Shown: positions 25,061 through 33,302 of the stretch, one piece after another
Numbering within the stretch: position 1 is the stretch's first letter
How the letters are laid out: each line of letters begins with the position of its first letter
Assembly (NCBI GenBank): GCA_024398875.1
Contig: JAKSIJ010000005.1
Coordinates: forward strand, 62,001-126,000
DNA length: 64,000 bases
Direction: 5' to 3'
Origin: Fibrobacter sp.
Lineage (GTDB): Bacteria; Fibrobacterota; Fibrobacteria; Fibrobacterales; Fibrobacteraceae
Translations under genes and position numbers: made by a program
Notes under the pieces: model-generated
What the model was told of the DNA's origin: nothing
The model's input: the letters and a program-made list of their open reading frames with translations, nothing else
Databases searched by the model: none

Positions 25061-26599
25061 ATGGTCTTAACAGTTTTCGTTCTTTACCTTTTGATGATGC
25101 TTGGCATTGGAGCCTACTTCTCCAAGAAAGCAAACAGCCTTAGCGCCTATTACCTGGGCAACCGCGGCATGAACAAGTGGGTGGTGGCCATGTCCGCCCA
25201 GGCCTCTGACATGAGTGGCTGGATGCTGATGGGTCTCCCTGGCGCCATCTTTGTCAGTGGCTTCTCGGAAGCTTGGATTGGCATCGGCCTTGTCATCGGC
25301 ACCTACTTCAACTGGAAGATTGTGGGCCGCCGCCTCCGCAAGTACTCTCACATCTGTGGCGATTCCATCACTTTGCCGGACTTCCTTTCCAACCGTTTCC
25401 GCGACAACAAGGGAATCATCCGCATCATCGCCTCCATCTTCATTCTCGCCTTCTTCCTCTTCTACACCGTTTCTGGCTTCGTTGCCTGCGCCAAGCTCTT
25501 CGGTACCATCTTCAACATGGACTACACCACGGGCCTTATCCTCGGCGCCGTTGTGGTGGTGAGCTACACCTTCATGGGTGGTTTCTTCGCTGTGTGCTGG
25601 ACGGACTTCATCCAGGCATCCATGATGCTCCTCGCCGTGATTATCGTTCCGGTGATGATTATGGTTGGCTCTGGCGGTTTTGCTTCTACCATGGACGCCG
25701 TGAACGCCCAAAACCCCTACCTCATGAGCCTTTTCACCAACGCTACAACGGGCAAGGCCATCGGTCTCATCTCCCTTGTTTCTAGCCTCGCCTGGGGCCT
25801 TGGCTACTTTGGCATGCCTCACATTCTGGTCCGCTTCATGTCCATCAAGAATGCAGAAGAAATCAAGCATTCTCGCCGCATTGCCATGACCTGGGTTATC
25901 GTCTGCCTGGGCGCCGTCATCATGATTGCGCTCCTTGGCCGCTACTATGTGGAAGTGAACCACATTTCTGTCACCGACCCGGAACGCATCTTCATGATTC
26001 TCTGTCAGTCCCTCTGCCATCCGGCTGTAGCCGCCATCCTCATGGCCGCCATCCTCGCCGCCATCATGAGTACTGCAGACTCCCAGCTGCTGGTTTCCGC
26101 ATCTGCCTTCAGTAACGACCTCTACAAGAACATCTTCCGCAAGAACGCAAGCAACAAGGAAGTGATGTGGGTGAGCCGCATTATCGTGGCTGTCATCGCC
26201 ATCGTCGCCGTCATCGTTGCCATGCAGGGTGCACCCAGCGCCGATGGCGTGAAGCAGGGCAAGAGCTTCCTGGATGTGGTGATGAGCCTCGTGAGCTTCG
26301 CCTGGGGTGGCTTTGGCGCTACCTTCGGTCCTATCGTTCTCCTGGCCCTCTTCTGGAAGCGCACCACCCTCGCCGGTGCCATCAGCGGTATGCTGGTGGG
26401 CGGTATCACCACCTTCGTCTGGAAGTTCTATCTCTCCGGTCTCAGTGCTGAAATCTTCCAGATTTACGAACTGGTTCCGGGCTTCGTGCTCTCCTTCATC
26501 ACCATCGTGGTGGTAAGCTCCTTGACCAAGAAGCCTGCCAAGGAAATCACAGACGAATTCGATGCCGTGGAACACCTCCACCTGAGCGACATCAAGTAA
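25061..26599 (+). CDS. putP: Sodium/proline symporter
   Basis: 512 residues with about 13 hydrophobic helices of the sodium:solute symporter family. Family signatures: YYLGNRGMNKWVVAMSAQASDMSGW near the N-terminus, DFLSNRFRD, GLGYFGMPHILVRFM mid-protein and ILAAIMSTADSQLLVSASAF (the Na+-site helix). It imports proline with Na+. TTAGGAGG precedes the ATG and a strong terminator follows. Confidence 0.92.
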   Translation: MVLTVFVLYLLMMLGIGAYFSKKANSLSAYYLGNRGMNKWVVAMSAQASDMSGWMLMGLPGAIFVSGFSEAWIGIGLVIGTYFNWKIVGRRLRKYSHICGDSITLPDFLSNRFRDNKGIIRIIASIFILAFFLFYTVSGFVACAKLFGTIFNMDYTTGLILGAVVVVSYTFMGGFFAVCWTDFIQASMMLLAVIIVPVMIMVGSGGFASTMDAVNAQNPYLMSLFTNATTGKAIGLISLVSSLAWGLGYFGMPHILVRFMSIKNAEEIKHSRRIAMTWVIVCLGAVIMIALLGRYYVEVNHISVTDPERIFMILCQSLCHPAVAAILMAAILAAIMSTADSQLLVSASAFSNDLYKNIFRKNASNKEVMWVSRIIVAVIAIVAVIVAMQGAPSADGVKQGKSFLDVVMSLVSFAWGGFGATFGPIVLLALFWKRTTLAGAISGMLVGGITTFVWKFYLSGLSAEIFQIYELVPGFVLSFITIVVVSSLTKKPAKEITDEFDAVEHLHLSDIK

Positions 26600-26625
26600 T
26601 TCGCCTCTTACAGCAATAAATTCCT

Positions 26626-26657
26626 GCCGGGATTGCAAACGCTTTCCCGGCTTTTTT
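26626..26657 (+). terminator. Rho-independent terminator of putP
   Basis: GCCGGGA (26626-26632) pairs with TCCCGGC (26645-26651), followed by a six-T run, 27 bases after the putP stop. Confidence 0.85.
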
Positions 26658-26701
26658 GTGCGTTCATTAAGAAAGAACCTTTGAAATTCTCCAGAATTTT
26701 A

Positions 26702-26710
26702 TATATTTGC
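26702..26710 (+). promoter_or_regulatory. Promoter box TATATTTGC of tRNA-Glu
   Basis: TATATTTGC ends 7 bases before the first base of mature tRNA-Glu (26718). Transcription must begin between the box and the tRNA, which fixes the box as a -10/-7 element. Confidence 0.7.
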
Positions 26711-26717
26711 GCCACTC

Positions 26718-26790
26718 GCCCCTATCGTCTAGTGGCCTAGGACTCGGGATTCTCATTCCCGCAACAGCAGTTCGAGTCTGCTTGGGGGTA
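26718..26790 (+). tRNA. tRNA-Glu (anticodon CTC)
   Basis: A 73-base cloverleaf. The acceptor GCCCCTA (26718-26724) pairs with TGGGGGT (26783-26789) with two G-T wobbles. The anticodon stem CGGGA/TCCCG encloses the loop TTCTCAT, giving anticodon CTC. The T-arm is AGCAG-TTCGAGT-CTGCT and the discriminator base is A. The CCA end is not encoded. A terminator follows directly. Confidence 0.92.
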
Positions 26791-26793
26791 CTA

Positions 26794-26829
26794 AGCTCGC
26801 CGCAAAGTCATTTGCGGCGGGCTTTTTTT
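26794..26829 (+). terminator. Rho-independent terminator of tRNA-Glu
   Basis: CGCCGCAAA (26798-26806) and TTTGCGGCG (26811-26819) form the stem, with flanking GC pairs and a seven-T run. Confidence 0.85.
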
Positions 26830-26883
26830 CAACCGTCAGGTTGAGTTATTTTACAGAAGAGGGTTTCGCGCGAACCATGAACC

Positions 26884-27498
26884 CTATGGGTTCCGCACGC
26901 AGCGCACGGAGCGGGCATCCGCCTTATCAAAGGAATTCAGCTTGGCCGCGTCGCTGCTGAAATCGAGATATAGATAGAAGGCGAAGTTTTCATTCGAGGA
27001 ATCCTCCACAGTGCTGGAAGATGCTACGCCGGAGGTAGCGGTCCAGAAATAGCCGTAGCCGCCAATGCCATCGAACTTGCCGTCACTACCGCGATAGCCT
27101 GCAGGCAGCGCCCCAAAGTCCAACATGTTTGTTCCATTCCCCTTTTTAAACCAGCCACTGCCAGATTTAAGTGCAGAGCCAGCAACAGCCGCACCGCCAC
27201 CCGCATTCACTAGGGATTCATAATCTTCTCTGCTGGGTAGGCGCCACCCCTCGGGGCAAGCATTCATGGCAGCAGCCCAGGTGTACAGGCGTCCGAACTT
27301 TTTGCAGTTTTTGGCCACCCCATCAGGGCAAAAACTTCCCGTGGTTTCGAAGTTCAAGTTTGAAGCCATCCAAACCTTGCCTCCAATCTCTACAATGTTG
27401 TAACTTTGACCGTCTCGTTCATCCGTGAAGGATTCAGAACAGCCTGCCAATACAAATGCAACGATGGCGAAGAACAGGGCGGAAAAATAAAAACGCAT
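26884..27498 (-). CDS. FISUMP-domain lipoprotein
   Basis: 204 residues. A lipoprotein signal (MRFYFSALFFAIVAFVLAGC, lipobox LAGC) is followed by a Fibrobacter succinogenes major paralogous domain: DGQSYNIVEIGGKVWMASNL, then CPDGVAKNCKKFGRLYTWAAA, CPEGWRLPSREDYESL, FGALPAGYRGSDGKF, GYFWTAT and the terminal ARSVRCVRNP. The paired cysteines are typical of the family. FISUMP proteins are abundant surface or periplasmic proteins whose exact role is unknown. ATG 27498 is used rather than a TTG at 27510. Confidence 0.9.
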   Translation of the reverse strand: MRFYFSALFFAIVAFVLAGCSESFTDERDGQSYNIVEIGGKVWMASNLNFETTGSFCPDGVAKNCKKFGRLYTWAAAMNACPEGWRLPSREDYESLVNAGGGAAVAGSALKSGSGWFKKGNGTNMLDFGALPAGYRGSDGKFDGIGGYGYFWTATSGVASSSTVEDSSNENFAFYLYLDFSSDAAKLNSFDKADARSVRCVRNP

Positions 27499-27510
27499 AG
27501 TCAAAATCAA

Positions 27511-27640
27511 TTCAAAATTTAAAATTCATAATTCAAAATTAGTGCTTCTGACGAAATACTTCGCCTGAAATATCTCATAATTCATACTTCATAATTTATA
27601 ATTAATAACTTCATTATTGTCGCACTCATTTTGCCTTCGT
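27511..27640. repeat. AT-rich dispersed repeat, copy 1
   Basis: Low-complexity DNA built of variants of AATTCAAAATT and TTCATAATTTATAATT, with the words AATTAGTGCTTC (near 27538) and GCACTCATTTTG.CTTCG (near 27621), both of which also occur at 51954-52137. A related AT-rich copy lies at 39885-40020. No coding capacity. Confidence 0.7.
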
Positions 27641-27651
27641 CGTAAAACAGA

Positions 27652-27677
27652 AAAACTCGGCTTTGCAGCCGAGTTTT
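27652..27677 (-). terminator. Terminator of the PpiD-like gene
   Basis: AAAACTCGGC (27652-27661) pairs with GCCGAGTTTT (27668-27677) around a 6-base loop; on the minus strand the 3' arm ends in a T-run. It lies 24 bases after the stop codon. Confidence 0.85.
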
Positions 27678-27700
27678 CAAAAATCGCTAGATAGCGAGAA

Positions 27701-29641
27701 TTAGTCTTTGTAGAACAAATCCAGATTGCTTTCCACCGGCGTGCCAGCTTCCAGCTTGCTCACGTAATCGTTGAAGAGGGTCATGCCAGTAAAGCGAGCG
27801 GCATTGGCCATATCGTCTTGAGTGGCGGCGATGACGGCTTCAGCTTCAGCAGCCTTCTTGGAATTGATGCGGACCATAACGGCGCCCTGCTCCGTAGCAA
27901 TTGCTGGGCCCCATTCCCCTTCCTTCTGAGAAGCGAGAATCTTTGCCACAGCCGGATTGGCGTAGCCAAAGCCTGGGAGGTAGCCATCCACAGAGGCGGT
28001 CTTGTTTTCCACAGTCACCTTTTCAATGGCAGGAGCCTGAGCAGAGGAATCAGCGGCAGGAGCCCAAGCCTTCACCTGGTCAACCACAGAGTTCAGATAA
28101 GCAACAGCAGCTTCAGAAGCCTTCTTCTGAAGGAGCGTCTTCTTGATGGCATCGAAGTGGAGACTCAAATCACGAGTGCCAGCCTTCAACTCGCCAGCCT
28201 TGATGGCCACGGCCACAAACTTGTTGTTCTTCAGCACCGGAGAAACAGGACCCTCCTCTTCCGGGAGGTTCTTGTTGGGCCAAGCGTAGGAGGTAAGGCC
28301 CTTCATATAGCCGAGGGCAGAAACCATGCCGTCGCGGCCCATCCATTCAGATTCCACGACTTCCAGATTCTGTTCCTTGGCGGCGTCAGCAAAGCTCTTG
28401 CCGTTGTTTACAGCAGTCTTGATGCTGGTAAGCACTTGTTCCAAGCTGTCCACCGTTTCAGAGGAGGCGGTAACAGCGAGAAGGATGTGGCCAACTTTAG
28501 CAGTTTCTGCACCAGTGGAATCCTTGGTCTTGCCGTAGCTCTTGATGATGTGATAGCCGAACTGAGACTTCACCGGTTCAGAGATGGCGCCGGAATCCAG
28601 AGCCATAGCAGCCTGTTCGAATTCAGGAACGAAAGTTCCGCGACCAGCTTCCTGGTCCAGCACGCCACCATTCTGAGCGCTACCCGGATCTTCGGAAGAA
28701 ATGCGAGCCATGTCTTCGAAAGTTGTGGTAGAGGTGGAATCCGTCAGCTGGTTGTAAAGGGTCATGGCGTAGTCGCGAATGCGTTCGTCATCACCCGTTG
28801 TAGCGGCAATGGGGAGTACCACATACTGGAACTTCACCTTGTCATTTTCCACAAAGAAGCTATCGGGGTTAGCGTTGAAGTATTCCTTCACCATGGCTTC
28901 GTCCACGGCATTTTCATCAACAGCGAAATCGGAGTTAGCGGCAACAGCAATATCCATGTCGTAGTCCGTCATGCGGCGTTCCACTGTCCACTTGGATTCA
29001 AGGGCGGTCGGATGCACGGAAGCGCTGACCAGCATCTGCAGTTGACGAGCCGGAATGGTGTTCGTTTCCAATTCACTTTCCAGCTGGAGCATGGAGCCCC
29101 AGTTGTTGAAGGCGTCGCTGGTTTCCAGCCAAGCATCGTAATCAGCCTTATTGAAGGTGGAGTCCACCAAGAAACGCGGAAGGCTGGCGATATAGTTCTG
29201 AGAGCGCTGCATCATGTCTTCTTGAGAGGTGGCCTGGCGCTGAATAGCATTCAAACGGTACTGGGCTTCCTGAACCACGCGAGAGCGAACCAGGTCCGGA
29301 TTGCGCTTGAATTCAGCCTTCACCTCGGCAACCGAGGCTGCCAGTCCGGCCTTTTCGTACTGGCCGTTCATAATGATTTGGCGAACAAAGGAGCGGAACA
29401 CGTCAGAACGGAGCTGTGTATACTGCTCGTCTTCCAAGTGCTGGCCCTGGAACTGGGTTTCCACGATGTTCTTGATGCGGGCATCAAATTCTGCATAGGA
29501 GATCTTGTGGTCATTCACAATGCCCACAGGATAGCTCTGGGCGGTTCTCGGCACACGGTCCATAGCCAAAAGGCCCACCACAATGCCTGCTGCAAAAATA
29601 ACGATGACCCACTTGGCCTTTTCATTAATCCACGTTAACAT
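27701..29641 (-). CDS. PpiD/SurA-like periplasmic peptidyl-prolyl isomerase
   Basis: 646 residues. A single N-terminal membrane anchor (WVIVIFAAGIVVGLLAM, about 11-27) is followed by a SurA-N-like chaperone region. A parvulin-type rotamase domain then includes FEDMARISSEDPGSAQNGG, PEFEQAAMALDSGAISEPV and SQFGYHIIKSYG. A C-terminal chaperone-like region follows. This is the PpiD layout: an inner-membrane-anchored foldase assisting exported proteins. On the minus strand TACCTTTGT (29678-29670) is a promoter-like box, and GGAGTT lies before the ATG. Confidence 0.88.
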   Translation of the reverse strand: MLTWINEKAKWVIVIFAAGIVVGLLAMDRVPRTAQSYPVGIVNDHKISYAEFDARIKNIVETQFQGQHLEDEQYTQLRSDVFRSFVRQIIMNGQYEKAGLAASVAEVKAEFKRNPDLVRSRVVQEAQYRLNAIQRQATSQEDMMQRSQNYIASLPRFLVDSTFNKADYDAWLETSDAFNNWGSMLQLESELETNTIPARQLQMLVSASVHPTALESKWTVERRMTDYDMDIAVAANSDFAVDENAVDEAMVKEYFNANPDSFFVENDKVKFQYVVLPIAATTGDDERIRDYAMTLYNQLTDSTSTTTFEDMARISSEDPGSAQNGGVLDQEAGRGTFVPEFEQAAMALDSGAISEPVKSQFGYHIIKSYGKTKDSTGAETAKVGHILLAVTASSETVDSLEQVLTSIKTAVNNGKSFADAAKEQNLEVVESEWMGRDGMVSALGYMKGLTSYAWPNKNLPEEEGPVSPVLKNNKFVAVAIKAGELKAGTRDLSLHFDAIKKTLLQKKASEAAVAYLNSVVDQVKAWAPAADSSAQAPAIEKVTVENKTASVDGYLPGFGYANPAVAKILASQKEGEWGPAIATEQGAVMVRINSKKAAEAEAVIAATQDDMANAARFTGMTLFNDYVSKLEAGTPVESNLDLFYKD

Positions 29642-29796
29642 AGAGATAACTCCATTAAAATTGTCGGGGACAAAGGTAGCAATATTTTAGGGTGTTAAAA
29701 TCTTTTTCCAGCACAATATAGCCGTTCTCCCCTATTTTTTCTATCTATGGAGCATCTCAAACCAATTACCCTGTGGTAGAGAATCGGAGATACAGA

Positions 29797-31380
29797 ATGT
29801 ACGATATTTTAGTTCTGGGCGCCGGGATTTCCGGCTTGAGCGCCGCACTCCATGCAGCAGAAAAAGGTCTTTCCGTGGTCATCCTGACCAAAGGCGCAAA
29901 ACCAGACGGTTCATCCAACTACGCACAGGGCGGCATTGCCACCGTTACCGAGAAGACGGACAAGTTTGAATTCCATATTGCGGATACATTGGAAGCAGGT
30001 GCCGGTCTCTGCAAAAAAGAACCGGTGAATATTCTCACCAAGAGTGGCCCCGCGACCATCAAACAATTGGTAAAATGGGGAACGCTATTCACTCCATCGC
30101 CTACAAACAAAGCCGAATTCGACCTGCATTTGGAAGGTGGACACAGCCATCACCGCATTCTCCACGCCGCCGACTTGACGGGCAAGGAAATCATGCGGGC
30201 GCTCCTCTGCGAACTCCACAAGCAAAAGAACATCCACTACCTGGAAAACTGCTACATCAAAGATTTAGTTTGTTCTGGAGAAGGGAAAAAGAAGCGCTGC
30301 GTGGGCGCAAAAATCATCCACCAGAAAACTGGCGAGGTAGAGACCATTCTTGCGAAGGCCACAATTCTTTCCACCGGTGGAGCGGGTCGCATTTGGCAGT
30401 ACACCGTTTGCCCGCCCGATAGTTGCGGCGACGGCATGGCCATTGCTGCTCGCGCAGGAGCGGCCCTCCAAGACATTGAATTCATGCAGTTCCACCCCAC
30501 AAGCCTCTATGCCCCAAGCCTCAAGAAGCCCTTCCTCATCTCGGAAGCCGTCCGCGGTTTCGGTGGCATCCTGAAGAACTTCAAGGGCGAGGAATTCATG
30601 AACCAGGTTCATCCACTCCATTCCCTCGCCCCTCGCGACATCGTGGCCCGCGCTATTCACAGCGAAATGCAGCGTCTGGGAAAGCCCCACATGTTCATTG
30701 ATCTTTCTGGCCGCACGCCTAAGGACATTAAGAGCCACTTCCCCAACATCTATGCAAAATGCAAGGAAGTGGGTATCGACATCACCAAGGAATGGATTCC
30801 TGTGGTTCCTGCAGCGCATTATATGTGCGGCGGAGTCCTCGTAGACACTTGGTCCAGAACCGAGATCAAGGCCCTCTATGCCTGCGGTGAAGTGGCAGCC
30901 ACTGGCGTTCATGGCGCAAATCGTCTCGCCTCCAATTCCCTGCTGGAAAGTGTTGTATTTGCCATCCGCGCTGTAGATGATATTGCCAAGAGCGGAATTC
31001 TGAAGGATAAGATTACGGCACGGAAACCTGCGAAAAAAGAAGTGGTCAGTTTTGCCAAAGCTCCCTACTGGAAAAAACGTAAGAAGATTCTGCAAGACAT
31101 GATGTGGGCTAACTGTGGCATCGTCCGCACTGTTGCCGGGCTCAATCAGGGATTGAAAGTCATCGAATCTCTGGAAGCCGATGCCGCCGCGGCCATCAAG
31201 GCAAAAGAGACCGAGAACATTCACTTCCTGGAATTCTTGAATGCACTTCAGGTTTCCAAGATGATTCTCATCGCTGCTCTCCGCCGTAAGGAATCCCGCG
31301 GGCTCCACTACATTCTGGACTACCCCCAGCCGGACCCCAAGACCAAGCACCAGAGCATTTATCTGAGCGACAAAAAGTAG
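29797..31380 (+). CDS. nadB: L-aspartate oxidase
   Basis: 527 residues. An FAD enzyme that oxidises aspartate to iminoaspartate, the first step of de novo NAD synthesis. It begins with the FAD-binding GAGISGLSAALHAAEKG, then SSNYAQGGIA, EGGHSHHRILHAADLTGKEI, the HPT and SEAVRGFGG region, and HYMCGGVLVDTWSRT near the active site, ending in a helical succinate-dehydrogenase-like C-terminal domain. The ATG at 29797 is chosen because GGAGA lies 7 bases upstream; a GTG at 29773 is in frame but less likely. nadA and nadC are not in the window. Confidence 0.95.
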   Translation: MYDILVLGAGISGLSAALHAAEKGLSVVILTKGAKPDGSSNYAQGGIATVTEKTDKFEFHIADTLEAGAGLCKKEPVNILTKSGPATIKQLVKWGTLFTPSPTNKAEFDLHLEGGHSHHRILHAADLTGKEIMRALLCELHKQKNIHYLENCYIKDLVCSGEGKKKRCVGAKIIHQKTGEVETILAKATILSTGGAGRIWQYTVCPPDSCGDGMAIAARAGAALQDIEFMQFHPTSLYAPSLKKPFLISEAVRGFGGILKNFKGEEFMNQVHPLHSLAPRDIVARAIHSEMQRLGKPHMFIDLSGRTPKDIKSHFPNIYAKCKEVGIDITKEWIPVVPAAHYMCGGVLVDTWSRTEIKALYACGEVAATGVHGANRLASNSLLESVVFAIRAVDDIAKSGILKDKITARKPAKKEVVSFAKAPYWKKRKKILQDMMWANCGIVRTVAGLNQGLKVIESLEADAAAAIKAKETENIHFLEFLNALQVSKMILIAALRRKESRGLHYILDYPQPDPKTKHQSIYLSDKK

Positions 31381-31480
31381 CCAGAATATCGTTTCTTTTA
31401 TGCCATTGATTTCGCGGGCACGAGGCCAAGCTCTTTGATTTTGTGGACTCAATTCCGTATAATTTTACTACTATTGAATC

Positions 31481-32539
31481 ATGGCTGAAGAAAACACATC
31501 TGTAAGCAAAAAGACCATCGCCGGAAGCCGTAAAACGGCGCTTCCCGCAAAAATTGGCGGTTACAAACCTACCCAACTTTTAGGAAAGGGGGCCATGGGG
31601 AACGTATGGCTTTGTCACGACCCCTCCCTAGACCGCATGGTTGTTGTAAAGCAGATGCTTCCGCTTCTTCTGAACCAAGACGATTTTATTCTACGGTTCG
31701 AGCGGGAGGCGCGCATTCTCGCTCACTTGAACCACCCCGCCATCGTGGTGCCTTACGCCCTCTGGAAAGAGAAAGACGGGCAACTCTCCCTCTCTATGGA
31801 ATTTGTCCAAGGCCGAAGCCTGCGGGAACTGCTGGATAATTGCAAGCAGCCCCCGGTATGGGTGGTGATGAGCGTCCTCTACGACCTTCTGAATGTTCTG
31901 AGTGTGGTGCATAACCATGGCATCGTTCATCGGGATTTGAAACCCGCAAACTTGATGATTGATAAGGATGGACGATTCCGTCTCTTGGATTTTGGTGTCG
32001 CCCATGAAGACAAAAAATTTGAGGAAGACGTCACTCTTACTATTCCAGGTTCCCAAATCGGAACGGGAGCCTACATGAGTCCGGAACAAACCGTCAATGC
32101 TCAGGCGACACCTGCCTCAGACCTGTTCAGCGTGGGCATCATCGCAAGCGAAATGCTTCTCGGCGAAAACGTCTTCCGCGGGCAAAATCTGGAGCAGACC
32201 TTTAGGAACATCCAGAAAATGGTCATCAAGCCGGAAGCCTTTGACGAACGCGTTCCCATGCCACTCCGAAAGCTCGTCATCAGGCTTCTTTCCAAGAAGC
32301 CTGCAAAGCGGCCGCTTTCGGCTGCAGATGCTGCCGACGAGCTTTCAAAAATGATGCGAGCCTATCCGCGGGACTTGATGCCCTACATATCAGAATGGAT
32401 CAACGCCACCATGCAGCAAAAGGACTGCGGCATCAATCCGGTTCTCTACCCCGACACGCGTAAAAAATTGTTCCTCTGGGGTCTTTCCCTCGGTGCTGTT
32501 GTGGTAACCGCCATTTCCATTTTCATCCACTTCATCTAA
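31481..32539 (+). CDS. Membrane-anchored Ser/Thr protein kinase
   Basis: 352 residues of the Hanks/PknB type. The kinase domain (about 28-295) has the glycine loop LLGKGAMGNVW, the ATP lysine Lys57 (VVVKQML), catalytic HRDLKPANLM (His150-Arg151-Asp152), DFG at 170-172 and GTGAYMSPEQ in the activation region, so it should be active. A C-terminal membrane helix (FLWGLSLGAVVVTAISIFI) anchors it, with almost nothing outside and no PASTA repeats. cvpA starts 7 bases later. No Shine-Dalgarno is evident; TACTATTGA ends 3 bases before the ATG. Confidence 0.93.
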   Translation: MAEENTSVSKKTIAGSRKTALPAKIGGYKPTQLLGKGAMGNVWLCHDPSLDRMVVVKQMLPLLLNQDDFILRFEREARILAHLNHPAIVVPYALWKEKDGQLSLSMEFVQGRSLRELLDNCKQPPVWVVMSVLYDLLNVLSVVHNHGIVHRDLKPANLMIDKDGRFRLLDFGVAHEDKKFEEDVTLTIPGSQIGTGAYMSPEQTVNAQATPASDLFSVGIIASEMLLGENVFRGQNLEQTFRNIQKMVIKPEAFDERVPMPLRKLVIRLLSKKPAKRPLSAADAADELSKMMRAYPRDLMPYISEWINATMQQKDCGINPVLYPDTRKKLFLWGLSLGAVVVTAISIFIHFI

Positions 32540-32546
32540 GGTCATT

Positions 32547-33287
32547 ATGGTCTGGATAGATATCGTCTGCCTCGTCTGCGTCGTACTTTTCGCCCTCATT
32601 GGCCTCTGGCGTGGATTCCTCAAAAGCATATTCAGGTTGTGTGCCTGGATTGGCGGCATTCTCGGAGCCTACTTTTCTCAAGATTTAATCGGAGGACTTG
32701 TAGCAAGCAATTTGGAGATGAGCGGCTTTACCGTCACTCTGGTTTGCATCTGCGTGGGTTTTCTAGTGCCCTTTCTGCTCCTCAGTTTTGTCGGCCATTT
32801 TTTGAACAAAATGGTTTCCGGGTCTGTTGTCAGCGGCATCAACCGCATTCTCGGCGGTGTTCTTGGAATTGTAAAAGCCCTTATCCTCTGTTTCCTTTTC
32901 CTCACAGTGATGCACCTGCTCCCTGTATCCGGAGACCTACGCGAGAACCGCAACAATGCTCTATCTTACGCTGCCTACAAGTGGTCCTTAGAAGTCATGG
33001 GATTCTCTTCCGAGGAAGTCGACCTTAAAGGAATGGCGGAAGAAAAAGTGGACAAACTCACCCAGGATATTACAGACAAAGCCATCGAGAAGGTGAAGGA
33101 AGAATCCGCTGCCGCTGCAGAAAAAGCCAAGGAAGAGGCTGCAAAGGCAGTTGACAAGATTAAGGTCGATGCTGCTGGTGCTGTAGAAAGCGCAAAAGAA
33201 AAGGCGGCAGAAGCAAAAAATAAAGCCCCTGACTCCATTCAAGAGAAAGCAGAGTCATCCATTCCAGACAGCACTGCCGAAAAATAA
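32547..33287 (+). CDS. cvpA: CvpA family membrane protein with C-terminal coiled coil
   Basis: 246 residues. The first ~135 form the four-helix CvpA domain (DIVCLVCVVLFALIGLWRGFL, the family's G..G.wRGf pattern; GINRILGGVLGIVKALIL). A ~90-residue Ala/Lys/Glu-rich tail is predicted to be a long helix or coiled coil (EKAKEEAAKAVDKIKVDA). CvpA proteins are linked to envelope homeostasis and, in E. coli, colicin V export; the function here is not known. It follows the kinase gene by 7 bases, so the tail could be a phosphorylation target (inference). Confidence 0.85.
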   Translation: MVWIDIVCLVCVVLFALIGLWRGFLKSIFRLCAWIGGILGAYFSQDLIGGLVASNLEMSGFTVTLVCICVGFLVPFLLLSFVGHFLNKMVSGSVVSGINRILGGVLGIVKALILCFLFLTVMHLLPVSGDLRENRNNALSYAAYKWSLEVMGFSSEEVDLKGMAEEKVDKLTQDITDKAIEKVKEESAAAAEKAKEEAAKAVDKIKVDAAGAVESAKEKAAEAKNKAPDSIQEKAESSIPDSTAEK

Positions 33288-33302
33288 ATTCCTAGTCCAG
33301 CG

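Noticed and set aside
25067-26638. 523-codon open frame on the minus strand
   Set aside because: It lies antisense to putP, is His/Asp/Glu-rich in a way typical of reverse reading of a membrane-protein gene, and shows no family signature.
27818-29638. 606-codon open frame on the plus strand
   Set aside because: Antisense to the PpiD-like gene; no signal or domain.
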